Shown: piece by piece, positions 33,322 to 44,293 of the stretch | Numbering within the stretch: the stretch's first letter is position 1 | Layout of the letters: every line of letters begins with the position of its first letter | Source: a virus | Strand: one strand, 5' to 3' | DNA length: 63,522 nucleotides | Virus record (IMG/VR): IMGVR_UViG_3300013132_000051 | Span: 1-63,522 of that record | The notes under the pieces: generated by a model | Databases searched by the model: none | Told to the model about the DNA's origin: nothing | The model's input: the letters and a program-made list of their open reading frames with translations, nothing else | Made by a program: the position numbers and the translations under genes

Positions 33322-36300
33322 CGGACTTGGGTTCCCTTCACCGCCGTGAGGAGGCGCTTTTGCTCAACGATGCGCCGGGATAGCTCCCGGTCAAACCGCC
33401 GGATAGCCTCTAGAGTACCCGAGACTCGGTCGGCACGGAGCGTAAGCCACGCCCACCGGGAGTCTCGGAGCTTGTCGCTTTGGTTGAGAACTTCCTCGAT
33501 GCGGTCGGGGAGCACGGGGCGTCCCTCGTCGTTTGCGAAGTCTGCATACGGAGGTGTTAGCGGGGGAGAGTACGGGGGCGTGAGCGTGTCGAGCCGGAAG
33601 TCGAGCCCCCAGAACCGCCGGTCGAGGATCGACAAGGCATCGCTCGTGTTCGTGTACGGGCTCACGTCTACTAGGCCCGCGATAGTCGCGATGTAGGCGT
33701 CGAACAGCACCCCGAGCCCCAAGAGCGGATCGGTCGGGTCGCCGAGGTCGGTGATATGCCGGTCCCTTTGGAACACGAAGTAGGTGCCCGACTTCCCCGA
33801 TTCAAAGAGCGTCCTGAGTTCGTCCATCCACGAGAGCAACCTCTCCCGCGTAGACAGGATTAGCTCCAACGCCTCGTCACTCAAGAAAGGCGAGGGCCGA
33901 ATCACTCGGTAGGAGAACGGAGCGACGCTGAACCAGTTGCCCCGGAACGAGTTGGACCCGTTGCAAAACGCCGTCGGTCGGAGGTCGATCTGACCTTCCA
34001 AGCCGTTGCCCGCCCCCGACAAGCTAGACCCGTGAACCGTCGGGTAGACCGCGTAGGAGGCGTCGTACACGACATCCGGGTCGGGCCTCATGCTCGCGAG
34101 CGCACCGCCGAGGGGTTCTACTTCTAGCACGGCGACGTTGACCGTCTTGATGCGGTAGAAGCCCCGGTTGTCATCGAGTTGCGACGGCCCGCCCGGATTG
34201 TACGGAGCGCCCGGACCCCGGTCGATAACGCTTTGGTCCCCGAAGGGTTGTCGCCCGAACTCCGAGGGGGTCGGCGAACCCGTTGGGCCACGGAGCTTCC
34301 CGGCGGGGTCGATGACAAGAAGATCCCCGACTTGCACGCCTTCCTTCGCGAAGTTGGTCGAGGGGACGGTGTCCGTGAGCTTGTTGATGCTCTGGTCGTA
34401 GGCGACCTGAAGATTGGGATCCGAGACGTAATCTACCTTGCCGCCTTGCTGCGTAACGAGGTTCGCTTTCCGGTCGAGAACCCGAACGTCGGTCGCGAGG
34501 TCGAGTAGCTCCTCGCACGATTGCTCGTGGGGAACCGGCGCTTTGCGGAGGTACACCTCAAAGCGCGTACCGGGAACGACCGCCGCGAGAGCCTTGCGCG
34601 AGAGCCGGAGCGTGAACCCGTCGGTTTCGACCGAGAGCACGTCCATCTCCGCGAAGGGCAGGCCGTCCGCTCCCAAGAACCTCACCGTGTCGCCGCCGTT
34701 CACGTTCAAGAGCGGCAGGGTGAAGTCCCCAAGCTGAGTCGCCGTACCGCCGGGGAAGGGCGAGGGGAACCGCGCCGTGTCTACGGGCTCCGCGACGAGA
34801 AGGCTCGCCGACCCCGAAGTCGTGAAGCTCGCGACGATGCCCCGCCGGATCTCATAGACGAACCTCAGCGCCCGGAGCGAGTCGGCGGCAATCCCAAGTA
34901 GGTCGTGGAACCGTCGGATGCGCCGGACTTCGATCTGGGCTAGCTCCAAGAAACTCACGCCCGGACCCGGAAGCGTAGTCGCGTAGCTCGTGTAGCTGCG
35001 AGCCCCGATCTCGTTAGCCGCGAGCGAGTTGGCCGCGTCTACTACGTTGACCCGAGGAGCCCCGAGGTTGTTGCCCGACACCGGGAACGAGGGCTCCACG
35101 AACAGGCCCGCTTGCGCGTGATATTGAAGGTCGAACGAATCTCCGGGGAACAAGCACGCGGGACCGCCGCCGTGTAGCGCCGCCCACGGGAATCCCGAGA
35201 GGTCGAGCACGCCCGGAATCTCCCGGTACACGGGAGCCTCCAACGGGAGGAAGCTCGTCGATGGCTGAATCGTCTTCTGGTAGACGCCGAGTTCACCGGG
35301 AGCCGGGAGAACCCCGACGATAGTCCCGAGGCCCGCGTCGAACGTCGAGGGGGCTCCGCCGTTGTAGCTGGCGCTCACCGCCCGGAATCCGAAGTAGTAG
35401 CGGTTGGCTAGAGGGACGAACGGGTCGGGGGCCGTCACTCCCGGCAAGTTGGGAGGCACGCCCACCCCCGACGGAGCTACGGGCACCGCGACCATGCCCG
35501 AGATTTTCTTCCCCACGGTCGCTGAGGCGACGAAAGCCGCGAGGGAGATCGCACCCCCGATCCCGTCTTGGAAGCCGGAGAGGGTGAGGAACCTGTTGTT
35601 GGGGCCGTCGAGCGAGGCGTAAGCCGCCGACACGGCGCTCCCCGCGACGGTTACGTCTGACTCGTTCAGCAGGACATAGACCCGCCCCGAGGCCGGGAAC
35701 GCGAACGGCGCTACTACGGGAGCGCCCGTCACGTCGCTCACCGGGGCGACCGGCAAGAGGCTAGACGCCTCCAGATATACGCCGCCGGGGTCTACTTCGA
35801 TAAGCGTCGGGAACTCGAAATCCAACCACGCTCCCGCCGAACCGACCGAGGCCGTGAGGTCAAGCCGGTGGCCCGGAGGGGTAGCCGGAGTCGCTTCGAC
35901 CGCCGCCCGAACGAGATAGGTGCCGACCTTGCCGCTGGAGATGTCCGTGCCCGGAGGAGCGATGGCCGGATCGACTTGACCCCGGATAACGGCGATGTCT
36001 CCGGGTTGAATCTCTGCGACGCCTCCGGTGAAGGGTGATCCCGCCACGACGAAGTAGTTGTCTTGGATGAACTGATACTCGCCCGCTCCCGGAGTCTGAG
36101 AAACGAAAGCGAACCCGTTGAAAATCGGGCCGGTTTCGCTTTGACGGGAGCTAGCCGCTGCTGAGAAGGTGATGCCCGTCGCCTCAATCGGTACGTTGCC
36201 ACGGCCCTCAAAGCCCGACACCCGGATCGCGCCCAGACCCCCCGGCGAGGGTGCGGGCGAGAACGTCCCTACGCCGTTTAGTGAGGGGGCGATCCAAGAG

Positions 36301-39300
36301 CGCGCCGGGAACGTGAACGGCAACCCCGCATTGATCGCAGCGTTCGCATTGAACGTAACCCCGACCGAGATGGGAGCCGGATTGTAGACGGTAGCCGCAT
36401 GACTGATGATAAACAGTCCGCACTCCATCAACGCGCCGGGAGCGCCCGCCGGATGCGTGAACCCCCGAGGAAGCGCTGACCGGAAATCAATGTGGTCGCG
36501 CCAAGTAAGCCGGTCCACGTCGATGGACGCCGTGTAGCCGCCGTCCACGAGGGCGCTCACGGCAAAGTCATGGAACCCCGGAGTCTCCGTCACGCCGGGA
36601 GCCGGGATCACCGACCCATATGGGGTGAAGTCAAACCACGGCGCGGCGGTAACGACCACCACCCGATCCGTCAGAAGGTAGAACCCGCTAGCGTTCACCG
36701 CCACGGGAGGTCCGCCAATATCCACGGTAAACACGCCCGCGAGGATCGACGTGCCCGGACCCGACCCGCCCCCGGTCTTGTCGATCACGGTCGAGAACGG
36801 GTAGGTGCCCGTCGCCTTGTCGATGAGCGAGAAGGCGAACGCGGTGCCCTTGCCTGCCCACCCGACTACATCGTTCCAACCGCCGACCGGAGCCGGAAGC
36901 ACACCGCCGCCCGCGCCGTCGTCGAAGACGATGTTGCCCGCCGGAATCGACGAGAGGATGAACTCGGTCGTGACGACCGGACCGACGACTGTTTCCCGAA
37001 CGACGACGCCGCTCGCGTAAGCGGGGTAGTCCACCCACGCTTGAGCGTTCAAGATGGCGTAGTCAATGCGCGTGTTCTCGCTCATGGGCGAGGCGAACCG
37101 AGGGGGCTCGATCTGACTGAGGGGAGCGCCCGGAGCGAGCAGCCCGCCGACCGTGTGGATGCCGGTCGATCCCGCCGGGAATCCCGCCGGACCGGGAGTA
37201 CCCGTGCCCTCTTGGATGAACACGAGGTCGAACGGCGCGAGGTCGCCTACGCCCGCGTGACCCGGAGGCGGGGGGTACGCGCCTGACGAGGTAGCCCGAA
37301 GCAAGTCCTCGCTCGTCAAGAGCGCCGACGGGTCAATGGACACCTTCACTCCGCCGTCCGCGCCGAGCGTCTCGTCCGGGTAAACCGCTTCCGTGACGTA
37401 AGCGGGAGCGACCCCCGGAGGAGTTGCCGGAGGAGGGTCCGGGCTATCCGAACGGGTGAGGTCGATGAGCGCCGCCGCTGCCGTTCCGAGAAGCTCTAGC
37501 TCCGAGACGGGCGACCCGTAGTAGGGGAGCGAGTAGTCGCCCGAGTCGAGGCGGGTACCGCCGTCGAGGGCGGGGATCTTCACCGGGAGCCGGTCGCCGT
37601 TTTGGAAGCTGACCCGAGCCTCTAGCGTCGAAAGCGGGGCGGGGGGGCGTTGGCCGGTGGTCTCTTTCAAGCCAAAGAGCGTCGGGTCATCGAACGACGG
37701 AAGCGTCGCGTCGATTAGCTCGCCGGTACGCGAGTTGAAGTTGAGGTCGGTGCCCGTCCGGTACTCCGGGAGCGCCGCCGAGAGCGCCCCTACCTCTGAG
37801 ATAGTCGGCGGGTCCGACACGACGAAGTTCTGACCTGTCCGAGGCACCACAAAGACGGTATCGCCCCGTTGAGGGTCGATGGGCGTACCCGATGCCGGAG
37901 CCGAGAGCGCGACCAACCGGGAGGGGTTGGCGATGGGAGCGCCCGTCTCGTCCGCGAGCGTGATGAGGCACCCGCTCAAAACCGAGTTGACGAACACCCC
38001 GCCGTAGCGGGTCACCGGAGGGATGCCTACCGGAAAGGAGATACCCGAATCTCCGAGTTGGGTGAAGCTCCCGTCGGGTACTCCGAGCGCGAGTTGGTCA
38101 CCTACTCCGAACGGGGGCGTGTGAAGCTCCGGGTCGCCGGTCGCGAGGTCGTTGAGCCCCGTAGGCGTTGGCGTGAGGCTCTGGGAAGCAAGCTGCGAAA
38201 TGTCCGGCAATCCCGTGTTTGACAACAGCGGGAAGTCCGCGAGGGGCAAGGGCGTCGCGATGAAGCACGGCAATCCCGCGCTCGCCGGATCTACGTCGGG
38301 GAAGCCCGTAGGAGAGTAGGCCCACACCCTCGCCCGAGCGAGCCGGTCCCGAGCCGCTACGCCGAGGACGTTCTGGACCGTCCCGAGGACGGGATTCTCC
38401 AACGTGCCGATGGCCGTGCCCGTTGTAGAGCGGACCGAGAACGGGAACCCGTAGAGGAACCCGAGCGGGTCGAAGCCGAGCTTGCCCGCCGAGTATACAC
38501 CGGGAGCCCCCGTCGCCTCATCGAAGTCGAGGCCCGGAGCCGTCGTCGTAAACGCCGTCGTGCGCTCCGGGAACACCCGCGAGTACGGGTTGGCTTGACT
38601 CAGGTCCGCGTAGTTGCCGAAGGCCCGGACCTTGAACCAAATGAAGCCCGCGAGCGTGCGTTCGACGCGCCCCCGCGACACGAGCACGACATCGTCGAGG
38701 TCGTTCTGGATAAGCGTCGCCTGAAAATCCATCAACCTACCGAACGAAGCCGAGTCTTGGACGGGGCCTTGCGGTCGCCCGTTCCCGTCGAGCACCGTTT
38801 GGCGGGGGCTGAGAATCGGATCCGTGCGAAGGAGCCGGATGACCGGGAGCCCGCGCCGAGCCGCATCGAACGCCCCGAACCACAAGATACGGGGATTGAT
38901 CGCGCCCGTGATCTCGTCCTCGTAGCCGGGAGGGGTCCAAGGATCCCGCTTTCCGAACCGGAGGCGGATCTTGCCGTCGCGCTCGCCGATGAGTTGGCCG
39001 TTGAAGGTCTCTTCGATCTGCTCAAAGGCCGAGACAACCGCGTTGTAGAACCCGAGGAACGCCCGCGCTACACGGTCGCGGTCCACGAGGTTCATGCGCT
39101 CTGATACTAGGCCGACCCGTCCCTTGGAGGAGGCGTCCTTGTTAGCGCCCGAGGAGATCGTCGGACCGAAGGAGGGCTCCTGCGCCGTCGCCGCCTTCTG
39201 AAGCTCTAGGGAGACTTCCCCGGCGAACGCCTGGAACGGAACCGCCCGAGCGTAGAACGCATCCGGCGACTCGAAAGTGTAGGTCGCCTGGAGGATGCCC

Positions 39301-42300
39301 CCGGCCCGACCGTTCTTGGAAGAGGGGGCTTCTAGGTAGCCGAAACTCGCTGCCGCCCGAGGGTACTGGACCTGACCCCGGTACGCGAAGGGCGCAATCG
39401 ACACCGTGTCGGTCCGGTAGAACTCTAGGCTCTGGAGCGAGGAGATCCCTGACTGACGGGGCTGTAGGAACGAGATACTCCCGTTTGAGGAGTTGAGGTT
39501 GTAGTCGGCCCCCGGCGCGAGAACCCGACCAGGAAGCTCGTTCCCTGAAGAGTCCTTCTCGCCGTAGAAAACGACCTCCACGCCCTCTTCCGGGAGGTAC
39601 TTGCCCGTGCCGACGAAGGCGGTCGCGCCGTCCGGGTAGACGGGGCGGACGCTGATTCGGACCGCGCTATTCGGCAGCGACGCCGACCAGGAGAACTTCG
39701 TCGGGAAGGGGGATCCGAGCGTGAGGGTCGTGACCCGACCGTCGCTGGATAGATCTGCTTTTACGATCAGGAACGGGTACCCGAGCAGCTCGATGAGATG
39801 GCCCGCGACTGCGTACTCGGTCAGGTCGCCCTCAAACTTGATCTCGATCTGATTAGCGACTACGGGCTCAAACCGAGGCGTCGAGGCAAGCCCGAACGCC
39901 GTTGTCATCTCGACAAAGAACCCCCCGTCTACCGGCCCCGATACTGGCGTAGGCGCGGGGCCGAACGGGTCGATTACTGAGACGACAGCCCGATCCGTCA
40001 ACAAGGACAGCGCGTTCGCCCCCGTGTCGAGCGACCCCGCCGTAAACCGAGGCGCAGGGAACACCGTCACGATGGTCGCGTCCTGAGCGGCATCGTAGGC
40101 GAACGCCCGGAGGTACGTCACGAACGCCCCAAGCCGGAACAACCTACCGACTTCTAGGTCGGCGCTCCTGTCGCCCTCCAAAGCAAACTGCGTAGCCCCG
40201 GCATCGATCCGAAGCGGCGGTCGCCACACCGGAGGGATACTCGCCGTGTACGCCGTCTCGCCACCGAACGCCTCGTAGACTGCGTAGCTGATCGTGACCT
40301 TCGCGGTACTGGGGACCTGCCCGACGAAGCTGATCTGATTCGTCGAGAAGTCCACCGCGCACGTCGGCGGAACCCCGTAAGTGTGCTGGAAGGCGTCCTC
40401 GTAAACGACGGGGCTGACGAGCTGGTCTACCGTGCGGCCTGTCGGGTTGAACGAGTAGACCTGGGACGAGACGCGGGTAGCTACCTCTGCCCGAACGTAA
40501 ACCGGGAGGAACTCCCGGACCCGAACGGGTTGGCCCGCCGAGTCGAGGTAAAGCTCGCCCGTATTCGGCACCGCCCGGAAGTAGACCGCCTCGACTAGTT
40601 GGCCTTCGCGAACGGGATTCGCGATGAACGTGAACGCCCCGAGCACGGGGTTGACCGCCATGTCGGTCGTACCCTCGCAAGAAAGCTGCTCGACGTAGTA
40701 GACGGGCTCCCCGGCGTAGGTCGTGAGGTCTGCCTGTGCCAAATAGACCGAGCCCGTGTTGGGATCGATCTCAGCTTCGCCCGAGGCGAGACTCGCCGGA
40801 GGGAGCCCCTTCTCGACGTAGGTGACGCTCGACCCACCGAGGTTCGCGAACACCGAGCTTCCGAACCGGAGCAGCCCCGGCGTCAGGGTCGTCCCGTCGA
40901 GGTACTCGACGTTGGTTCCGGGGTCCGGCGAGAACGCCGCAACCGGCAAGAGGTCTACGCCGTTCGTGAACTCGACCGTGCCGACGAGCACCGAGAACGA
41001 ACCCGTCGTGAACCGCGCCCCCGCCGAAGGCACCGCGAGCACGTCATTGGCGAGGCCCCCGAGGACGCTCGACCCGAGCACCGTAAGCGGAAGGTCCGCC
41101 CCCGTCTGGTTGAACCTCGCGAAGATGGGCCGACCGCGCTCGATGCTCTTGGCCGAGTCGGCGGGAGCGAGCGTACCCCCGGCGACACCGAGCTTCGTGA
41201 GTACCCGGATCTCAAACGGCTCGACGGGCAACGGGTTGAACGTCTCGTAGACGACATCCGCAACGACCGCCGGATTGATCGTATCCGGGGCTACCCCCTC
41301 GCGCACGAGGTAGCTTTGGACTTGGCCCCCGTCGCCCGCCGGGAAGTCCGGGCTGACCTGAACCTGGGTCGGCGAAATCGCCTTCTCGATTCGGTAGTAG
41401 CCCGCCGCGTCGCCCTTGAGAATCTGGAGGACGTACCCCGGCGTGACCGAGGCGAAGGGCGCACTAGAGTCCGTAAGGGTATCCGACCCCGCCGAGAACG
41501 TGCCCCGGTACCCGAGGAAGCGGACGGGATTGACCCGCTCGATGACGAAGGCTTCGCCGGTCGCTCCGCCGTTCGCTAGGTAGAGCCCGTCGCCTGGATC
41601 TTCGTAGACGAACGGCCCGCCCCGCGTCGAAATCCGGAAGTACCCCCCGAGCGGAGCCAGGAACGTCTCCTCGTAGACGCCGCTCGCCCCGAGGTTGATC
41701 GACGCGAGGGGCGACTCGACGATGCCCTGGAAGTTGCGAGAGCCGAGCCAAGCGAACTTGCTCTGCTCAAACAGGTACCGGACTTCTTTCCAGGGATTCA
41801 GGTTCTTCCTGAACGTCGGGGAGACGCCCGGAGCACCCGCCGACGACAACGCAAAGAACAATCCCTCGTCGTAGCCCGCAAGGTCTTCCCGAGGCGGGAA
41901 GTCCAGAAACTGAAACGGCGTCTCAGAGACGCTGTCCGTGAGTACCTGATCCTCCAGACGGTAAGTATCCCGGTAGTCGGGAACGTCCTGGCTCGCGTCG
42001 AGGTTGCGGGGCGAGCGGTAGAAGCCGAACTCCCCGCCGTAGTCCGGGAGCCAGTTCACGTCTGACGATGAGGTATCCCCCGGAGGCGAAGCGAGCCATC
42101 CCGGAAGGAACCCGAGCGCGCGGCTCCCGGAAGGCGTCGAGAAGCCGATTGCGACCGAACCCGTAACCGAGTCGTCGTCTGCGATTACCACGCGCCCGGA
42201 GAGCACATAGGCGCTGCCCGGAGCCGCCGCTGAGGTGATCGCCGCGTCGAGGCTCGCCGCTACGTCTACTGCCGTGTAGGTGCCCGCCCCGAGCGACGAG

Positions 42301-44276
42301 GCGAACCACGTCACGTCTACGCCGCCGACCCGGAAGAGCAGGGACTCGGACCCCTCAAGGGTGAAAGTATCCCGCACCCTCGAAACGAGCCGAGCCTGTA
42401 CCGCGTAGCTGGCGGGAACGAACTCTGCCTGCTTGAAGTAGAGAGGCTTGCCCTTGAGTTGCTTTCCGACAGCGCTGCCGAAGACGACCTTGGAGCCTAG
42501 CAAGCCGCGCTTCTCTAGGGCAACGTAAGCCGTCGAGCCGGGAATCCGGTACGGGTCCGTCGGTAACTCGTCCTCAAAGGCGACCGTGCGGATCGTCTCG
42601 ACCGCCCGACCCCGCGTAAACAGCGTTGCGTCGCCGAGGCCCGAGGACAAAACCCGAACCGCCCCCGAGTCGCCCGGACGAGGGGCGATAGGGAAAGCGC
42701 CGTCCGGGACGTTTCCCGTCGCGTCTGGGACGTTGAGGATACCCGAGCCGCCGACTCCGAGAAGCCCGTCAGAGTCCGGGATGAACACCTCGCCCGACGG
42801 GTCGTAACTCACGACGGGAGCCCCCGCCCCGTCCACGAGAAGCGTCGGAGCCCGGAGGGGCTGCGGATAGAAGCTCCCCGTTACCCCGTCATAGCGAACG
42901 AGTGCTCCGAGCCATAGCTTATCGAAGCCCGCATTAGGCACCGCCCGCGTACCGGGGTCAGCTTTAGTGATGTCTGCCGGGGAGAGCCGGATCCGGCCCG
43001 TCGAGAGAGCGAACCCGACCTCGCCCTCATTGATGACTGACAGGGCGAGAAGCTGAGCCTCCGTGTCGCAGGCGATGACCGTAAGAGGCTCGCGGTTGCC
43101 GAGCCGGATGATGGGCCGCTCACCGGGACCGGGAACCGGCGCGATGAACAACGGCTCCGTCTTGGCCGCGAGCAGCTCGCCGACGATGCCCGGAGATTTC
43201 TCCTCATAGACAGCGGGCGAGTACCAAACCGTCAGCCCCGCGTAGCTAGAAACCAGCGCCGGGTTCCAGGTCGCTTCTCCCGTCGATACGTTCACGACGC
43301 CCGCCAGCGGGGGCGCTACGCTCGCGAAGTCGTAGCTTGCGTTGGCGAGGTCGTCCGGGACCACGAGCAGGCCCGTGAAGTCTCCCACGCCCCGCTCGAC
43401 CACGGGATAGGCGTTCTCGTCCGGTAGGGCTCCGAGACGGACCGCCGCGTAGACGCTCCCCTCGCCGCCGGGGAGGTAACTACCGACCGGGGTAGAGGGG
43501 CGGGGGGAGAGCTTGTATCCGGAGCCCGAGTCCGAGGAGAGGGGGCCGAGGTTCTTTACCGAGCCGCCCCGGAGCGGGAGCCACTTCGACTTCGCCCCGT
43601 CCCAAGCGAACCGCGTCGAGTAGCGGTCGTTTTTCGTCCACCAGAACCGCGTCTCCGCGAGGTAGTAACTCACCCCCACGACACGGTCCCCGCGCTCGCT
43701 AGACGCGCCCGGAAGGGTTGGGTCTACGGGCTGAGTAGCCGCGACGACCGCCGCCGTCGGAAGGAGAGTCAGCACCCCCGAGGGCGCGTAGACGAAATCC
43801 GTCCCGGCGAGGAGCGTGTACCGAGTCTGAGAGGAATCCCCTCCCCGAATGAACGTCAGCGAGAGCACCCCGGCGATGTCCCGCCCGCCATCGTCGGTCA
43901 CGACAATCCGAGGCGAGGCGTCGGCTACTTCGCCCGAGGTACGGCTCGCGTCGAGAACCGCTACCGTTCCCGAGGTCAGGGCTCCCGAGCCGGTATCCAC
44001 GACCCAGGACGGATCTTCGACGGTCAGGATAGAGCCCGTGTTCGCGGCCCAGACGAGGTATTCCTCCTGGAACTCGCCCCCCTCTAGAATCGCCGCGCGA
44101 TACTGATCGGCCCGAACTGCGACGAGCTGATTCGGGGCCACTCCCGGAAACGGAGACGGGAGCGGGAGGCTGGATAGCTCCTTCGACACCCCGGAGTCTG
44201 CCGGAGCCGACGTAGCGGCGTTCGTCGGCGAAGTCCGGGCACCGACGAGAACCCACCCGTTGAAGTAATCGCTCAT
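33318..44276 (-). CDS. giant virion protein, 3652 aa
   Basis: One uninterrupted frame of 10,959 bases encodes 3652 aa, starting MSDYFNGWVLVGARTSP. Most of it is beta-rich, Gly/Pro/Ser-rich sequence with repeated loop-strand units, unlike the helical tape-measure proteins of long tails. Only the last 250 residues become helical (EEVLNQSDKLRDSRWAWLTL...AIRRFDRELSRRIVEQKRLL). I see no protease, glycosidase or binding motif. It overlaps the small coiled-coil gene by ATGA. It could be a very large fibre, whisker or baseplate skirt. The name rests on size, composition and neighbours. Confidence 0.7.
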   Translation of the reverse strand: MSDYFNGWVLVGARTSPTNAATSAPADSGVSKELSSLPLPSPFPGVAPNQLVAVRADQYRAAILEGGEFQEEYLVWAANTGSILTVEDPSWVVDTGSGALTSGTVAVLDASRTSGEVADASPRIVVTDDGGRDIAGVLSLTFIRGGDSSQTRYTLLAGTDFVYAPSGVLTLLPTAAVVAATQPVDPTLPGASSERGDRVVGVSYYLAETRFWWTKNDRYSTRFAWDGAKSKWLPLRGGSVKNLGPLSSDSGSGYKLSPRPSTPVGSYLPGGEGSVYAAVRLGALPDENAYPVVERGVGDFTGLLVVPDDLANASYDFASVAPPLAGVVNVSTGEATWNPALVSSYAGLTVWYSPAVYEEKSPGIVGELLAAKTEPLFIAPVPGPGERPIIRLGNREPLTVIACDTEAQLLALSVINEGEVGFALSTGRIRLSPADITKADPGTRAVPNAGFDKLWLGALVRYDGVTGSFYPQPLRAPTLLVDGAGAPVVSYDPSGEVFIPDSDGLLGVGGSGILNVPDATGNVPDGAFPIAPRPGDSGAVRVLSSGLGDATLFTRGRAVETIRTVAFEDELPTDPYRIPGSTAYVALEKRGLLGSKVVFGSAVGKQLKGKPLYFKQAEFVPASYAVQARLVSRVRDTFTLEGSESLLFRVGGVDVTWFASSLGAGTYTAVDVAASLDAAITSAAAPGSAYVLSGRVVIADDDSVTGSVAIGFSTPSGSRALGFLPGWLASPPGDTSSSDVNWLPDYGGEFGFYRSPRNLDASQDVPDYRDTYRLEDQVLTDSVSETPFQFLDFPPREDLAGYDEGLFFALSSAGAPGVSPTFRKNLNPWKEVRYLFEQSKFAWLGSRNFQGIVESPLASINLGASGVYEETFLAPLGGYFRISTRGGPFVYEDPGDGLYLANGGATGEAFVIERVNPVRFLGYRGTFSAGSDTLTDSSAPFASVTPGYVLQILKGDAAGYYRIEKAISPTQVQVSPDFPAGDGGQVQSYLVREGVAPDTINPAVVADVVYETFNPLPVEPFEIRVLTKLGVAGGTLAPADSAKSIERGRPIFARFNQTGADLPLTVLGSSVLGGLANDVLAVPSAGARFTTGSFSVLVGTVEFTNGVDLLPVAAFSPDPGTNVEYLDGTTLTPGLLRFGSSVFANLGGSSVTYVEKGLPPASLASGEAEIDPNTGSVYLAQADLTTYAGEPVYYVEQLSCEGTTDMAVNPVLGAFTFIANPVREGQLVEAVYFRAVPNTGELYLDSAGQPVRVREFLPVYVRAEVATRVSSQVYSFNPTGRTVDQLVSPVVYEDAFQHTYGVPPTCAVDFSTNQISFVGQVPSTAKVTISYAVYEAFGGETAYTASIPPVWRPPLRIDAGATQFALEGDRSADLEVGRLFRLGAFVTYLRAFAYDAAQDATIVTVFPAPRFTAGSLDTGANALSLLTDRAVVSVIDPFGPAPTPVSGPVDGGFFVEMTTAFGLASTPRFEPVVANQIEIKFEGDLTEYAVAGHLIELLGYPFLIVKADLSSDGRVTTLTLGSPFPTKFSWSASLPNSAVRISVRPVYPDGATAFVGTGKYLPEEGVEVVFYGEKDSSGNELPGRVLAPGADYNLNSSNGSISFLQPRQSGISSLQSLEFYRTDTVSIAPFAYRGQVQYPRAAASFGYLEAPSSKNGRAGGILQATYTFESPDAFYARAVPFQAFAGEVSLELQKAATAQEPSFGPTISSGANKDASSKGRVGLVSERMNLVDRDRVARAFLGFYNAVVSAFEQIEETFNGQLIGERDGKIRLRFGKRDPWTPPGYEDEITGAINPRILWFGAFDAARRGLPVIRLLRTDPILSPRQTVLDGNGRPQGPVQDSASFGRLMDFQATLIQNDLDDVVLVSRGRVERTLAGFIWFKVRAFGNYADLSQANPYSRVFPERTTAFTTTAPGLDFDEATGAPGVYSAGKLGFDPLGFLYGFPFSVRSTTGTAIGTLENPVLGTVQNVLGVAARDRLARARVWAYSPTGFPDVDPASAGLPCFIATPLPLADFPLLSNTGLPDISQLASQSLTPTPTGLNDLATGDPELHTPPFGVGDQLALGVPDGSFTQLGDSGISFPVGIPPVTRYGGVFVNSVLSGCLITLADETGAPIANPSRLVALSAPASGTPIDPQRGDTVFVVPRTGQNFVVSDPPTISEVGALSAALPEYRTGTDLNFNSRTGELIDATLPSFDDPTLFGLKETTGQRPPAPLSTLEARVSFQNGDRLPVKIPALDGGTRLDSGDYSLPYYGSPVSELELLGTAAAALIDLTRSDSPDPPPATPPGVAPAYVTEAVYPDETLGADGGVKVSIDPSALLTSEDLLRATSSGAYPPPPGHAGVGDLAPFDLVFIQEGTGTPGPAGFPAGSTGIHTVGGLLAPGAPLSQIEPPRFASPMSENTRIDYAILNAQAWVDYPAYASGVVVRETVVGPVVTTEFILSSIPAGNIVFDDGAGGGVLPAPVGGWNDVVGWAGKGTAFAFSLIDKATGTYPFSTVIDKTGGGSGPGTSILAGVFTVDIGGPPVAVNASGFYLLTDRVVVVTAAPWFDFTPYGSVIPAPGVTETPGFHDFAVSALVDGGYTASIDVDRLTWRDHIDFRSALPRGFTHPAGAPGALMECGLFIISHAATVYNPAPISVGVTFNANAAINAGLPFTFPARSWIAPSLNGVGTFSPAPSPGGLGAIRVSGFEGRGNVPIEATGITFSAAASSRQSETGPIFNGFAFVSQTPGAGEYQFIQDNYFVVAGSPFTGGVAEIQPGDIAVIRGQVDPAIAPPGTDISSGKVGTYLVRAAVEATPATPPGHRLDLTASVGSAGAWLDFEFPTLIEVDPGGVYLEASSLLPVAPVSDVTGAPVVAPFAFPASGRVYVLLNESDVTVAGSAVSAAYASLDGPNNRFLTLSGFQDGIGGAISLAAFVASATVGKKISGMVAVPVAPSGVGVPPNLPGVTAPDPFVPLANRYYFGFRAVSASYNGGAPSTFDAGLGTIVGVLPAPGELGVYQKTIQPSTSFLPLEAPVYREIPGVLDLSGFPWAALHGGGPACLFPGDSFDLQYHAQAGLFVEPSFPVSGNNLGAPRVNVVDAANSLAANEIGARSYTSYATTLPGPGVSFLELAQIEVRRIRRFHDLLGIAADSLRALRFVYEIRRGIVASFTTSGSASLLVAEPVDTARFPSPFPGGTATQLGDFTLPLLNVNGGDTVRFLGADGLPFAEMDVLSVETDGFTLRLSRKALAAVVPGTRFEVYLRKAPVPHEQSCEELLDLATDVRVLDRKANLVTQQGGKVDYVSDPNLQVAYDQSINKLTDTVPSTNFAKEGVQVGDLLVIDPAGKLRGPTGSPTPSEFGRQPFGDQSVIDRGPGAPYNPGGPSQLDDNRGFYRIKTVNVAVLEVEPLGGALASMRPDPDVVYDASYAVYPTVHGSSLSGAGNGLEGQIDLRPTAFCNGSNSFRGNWFSVAPFSYRVIRPSPFLSDEALELILSTRERLLSWMDELRTLFESGKSGTYFVFQRDRHITDLGDPTDPLLGLGVLFDAYIATIAGLVDVSPYTNTSDALSILDRRFWGLDFRLDTLTPPYSPPLTPPYADFANDEGRPVLPDRIEEVLNQSDKLRDSRWAWLTLRADRVSGTLEAIRRFDRELSRRIVEQKRLLTAVKGTQVR

Positions 44277-44293
44277 GTACCTAGAGGATCGCG

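Noticed and set aside
36492-41579. Several plus-strand frames of 100 to 326 codons inside the 3652-aa gene
   Set aside because: All are highly Arg-rich antisense shadows of the giant minus gene and have no start context.
33318-44276. Tape-measure protein
   Set aside because: The chain is beta-rich with Gly and Pro throughout. Tape measures are long helical proteins with transmembrane or peptidase segments, none of which I see.
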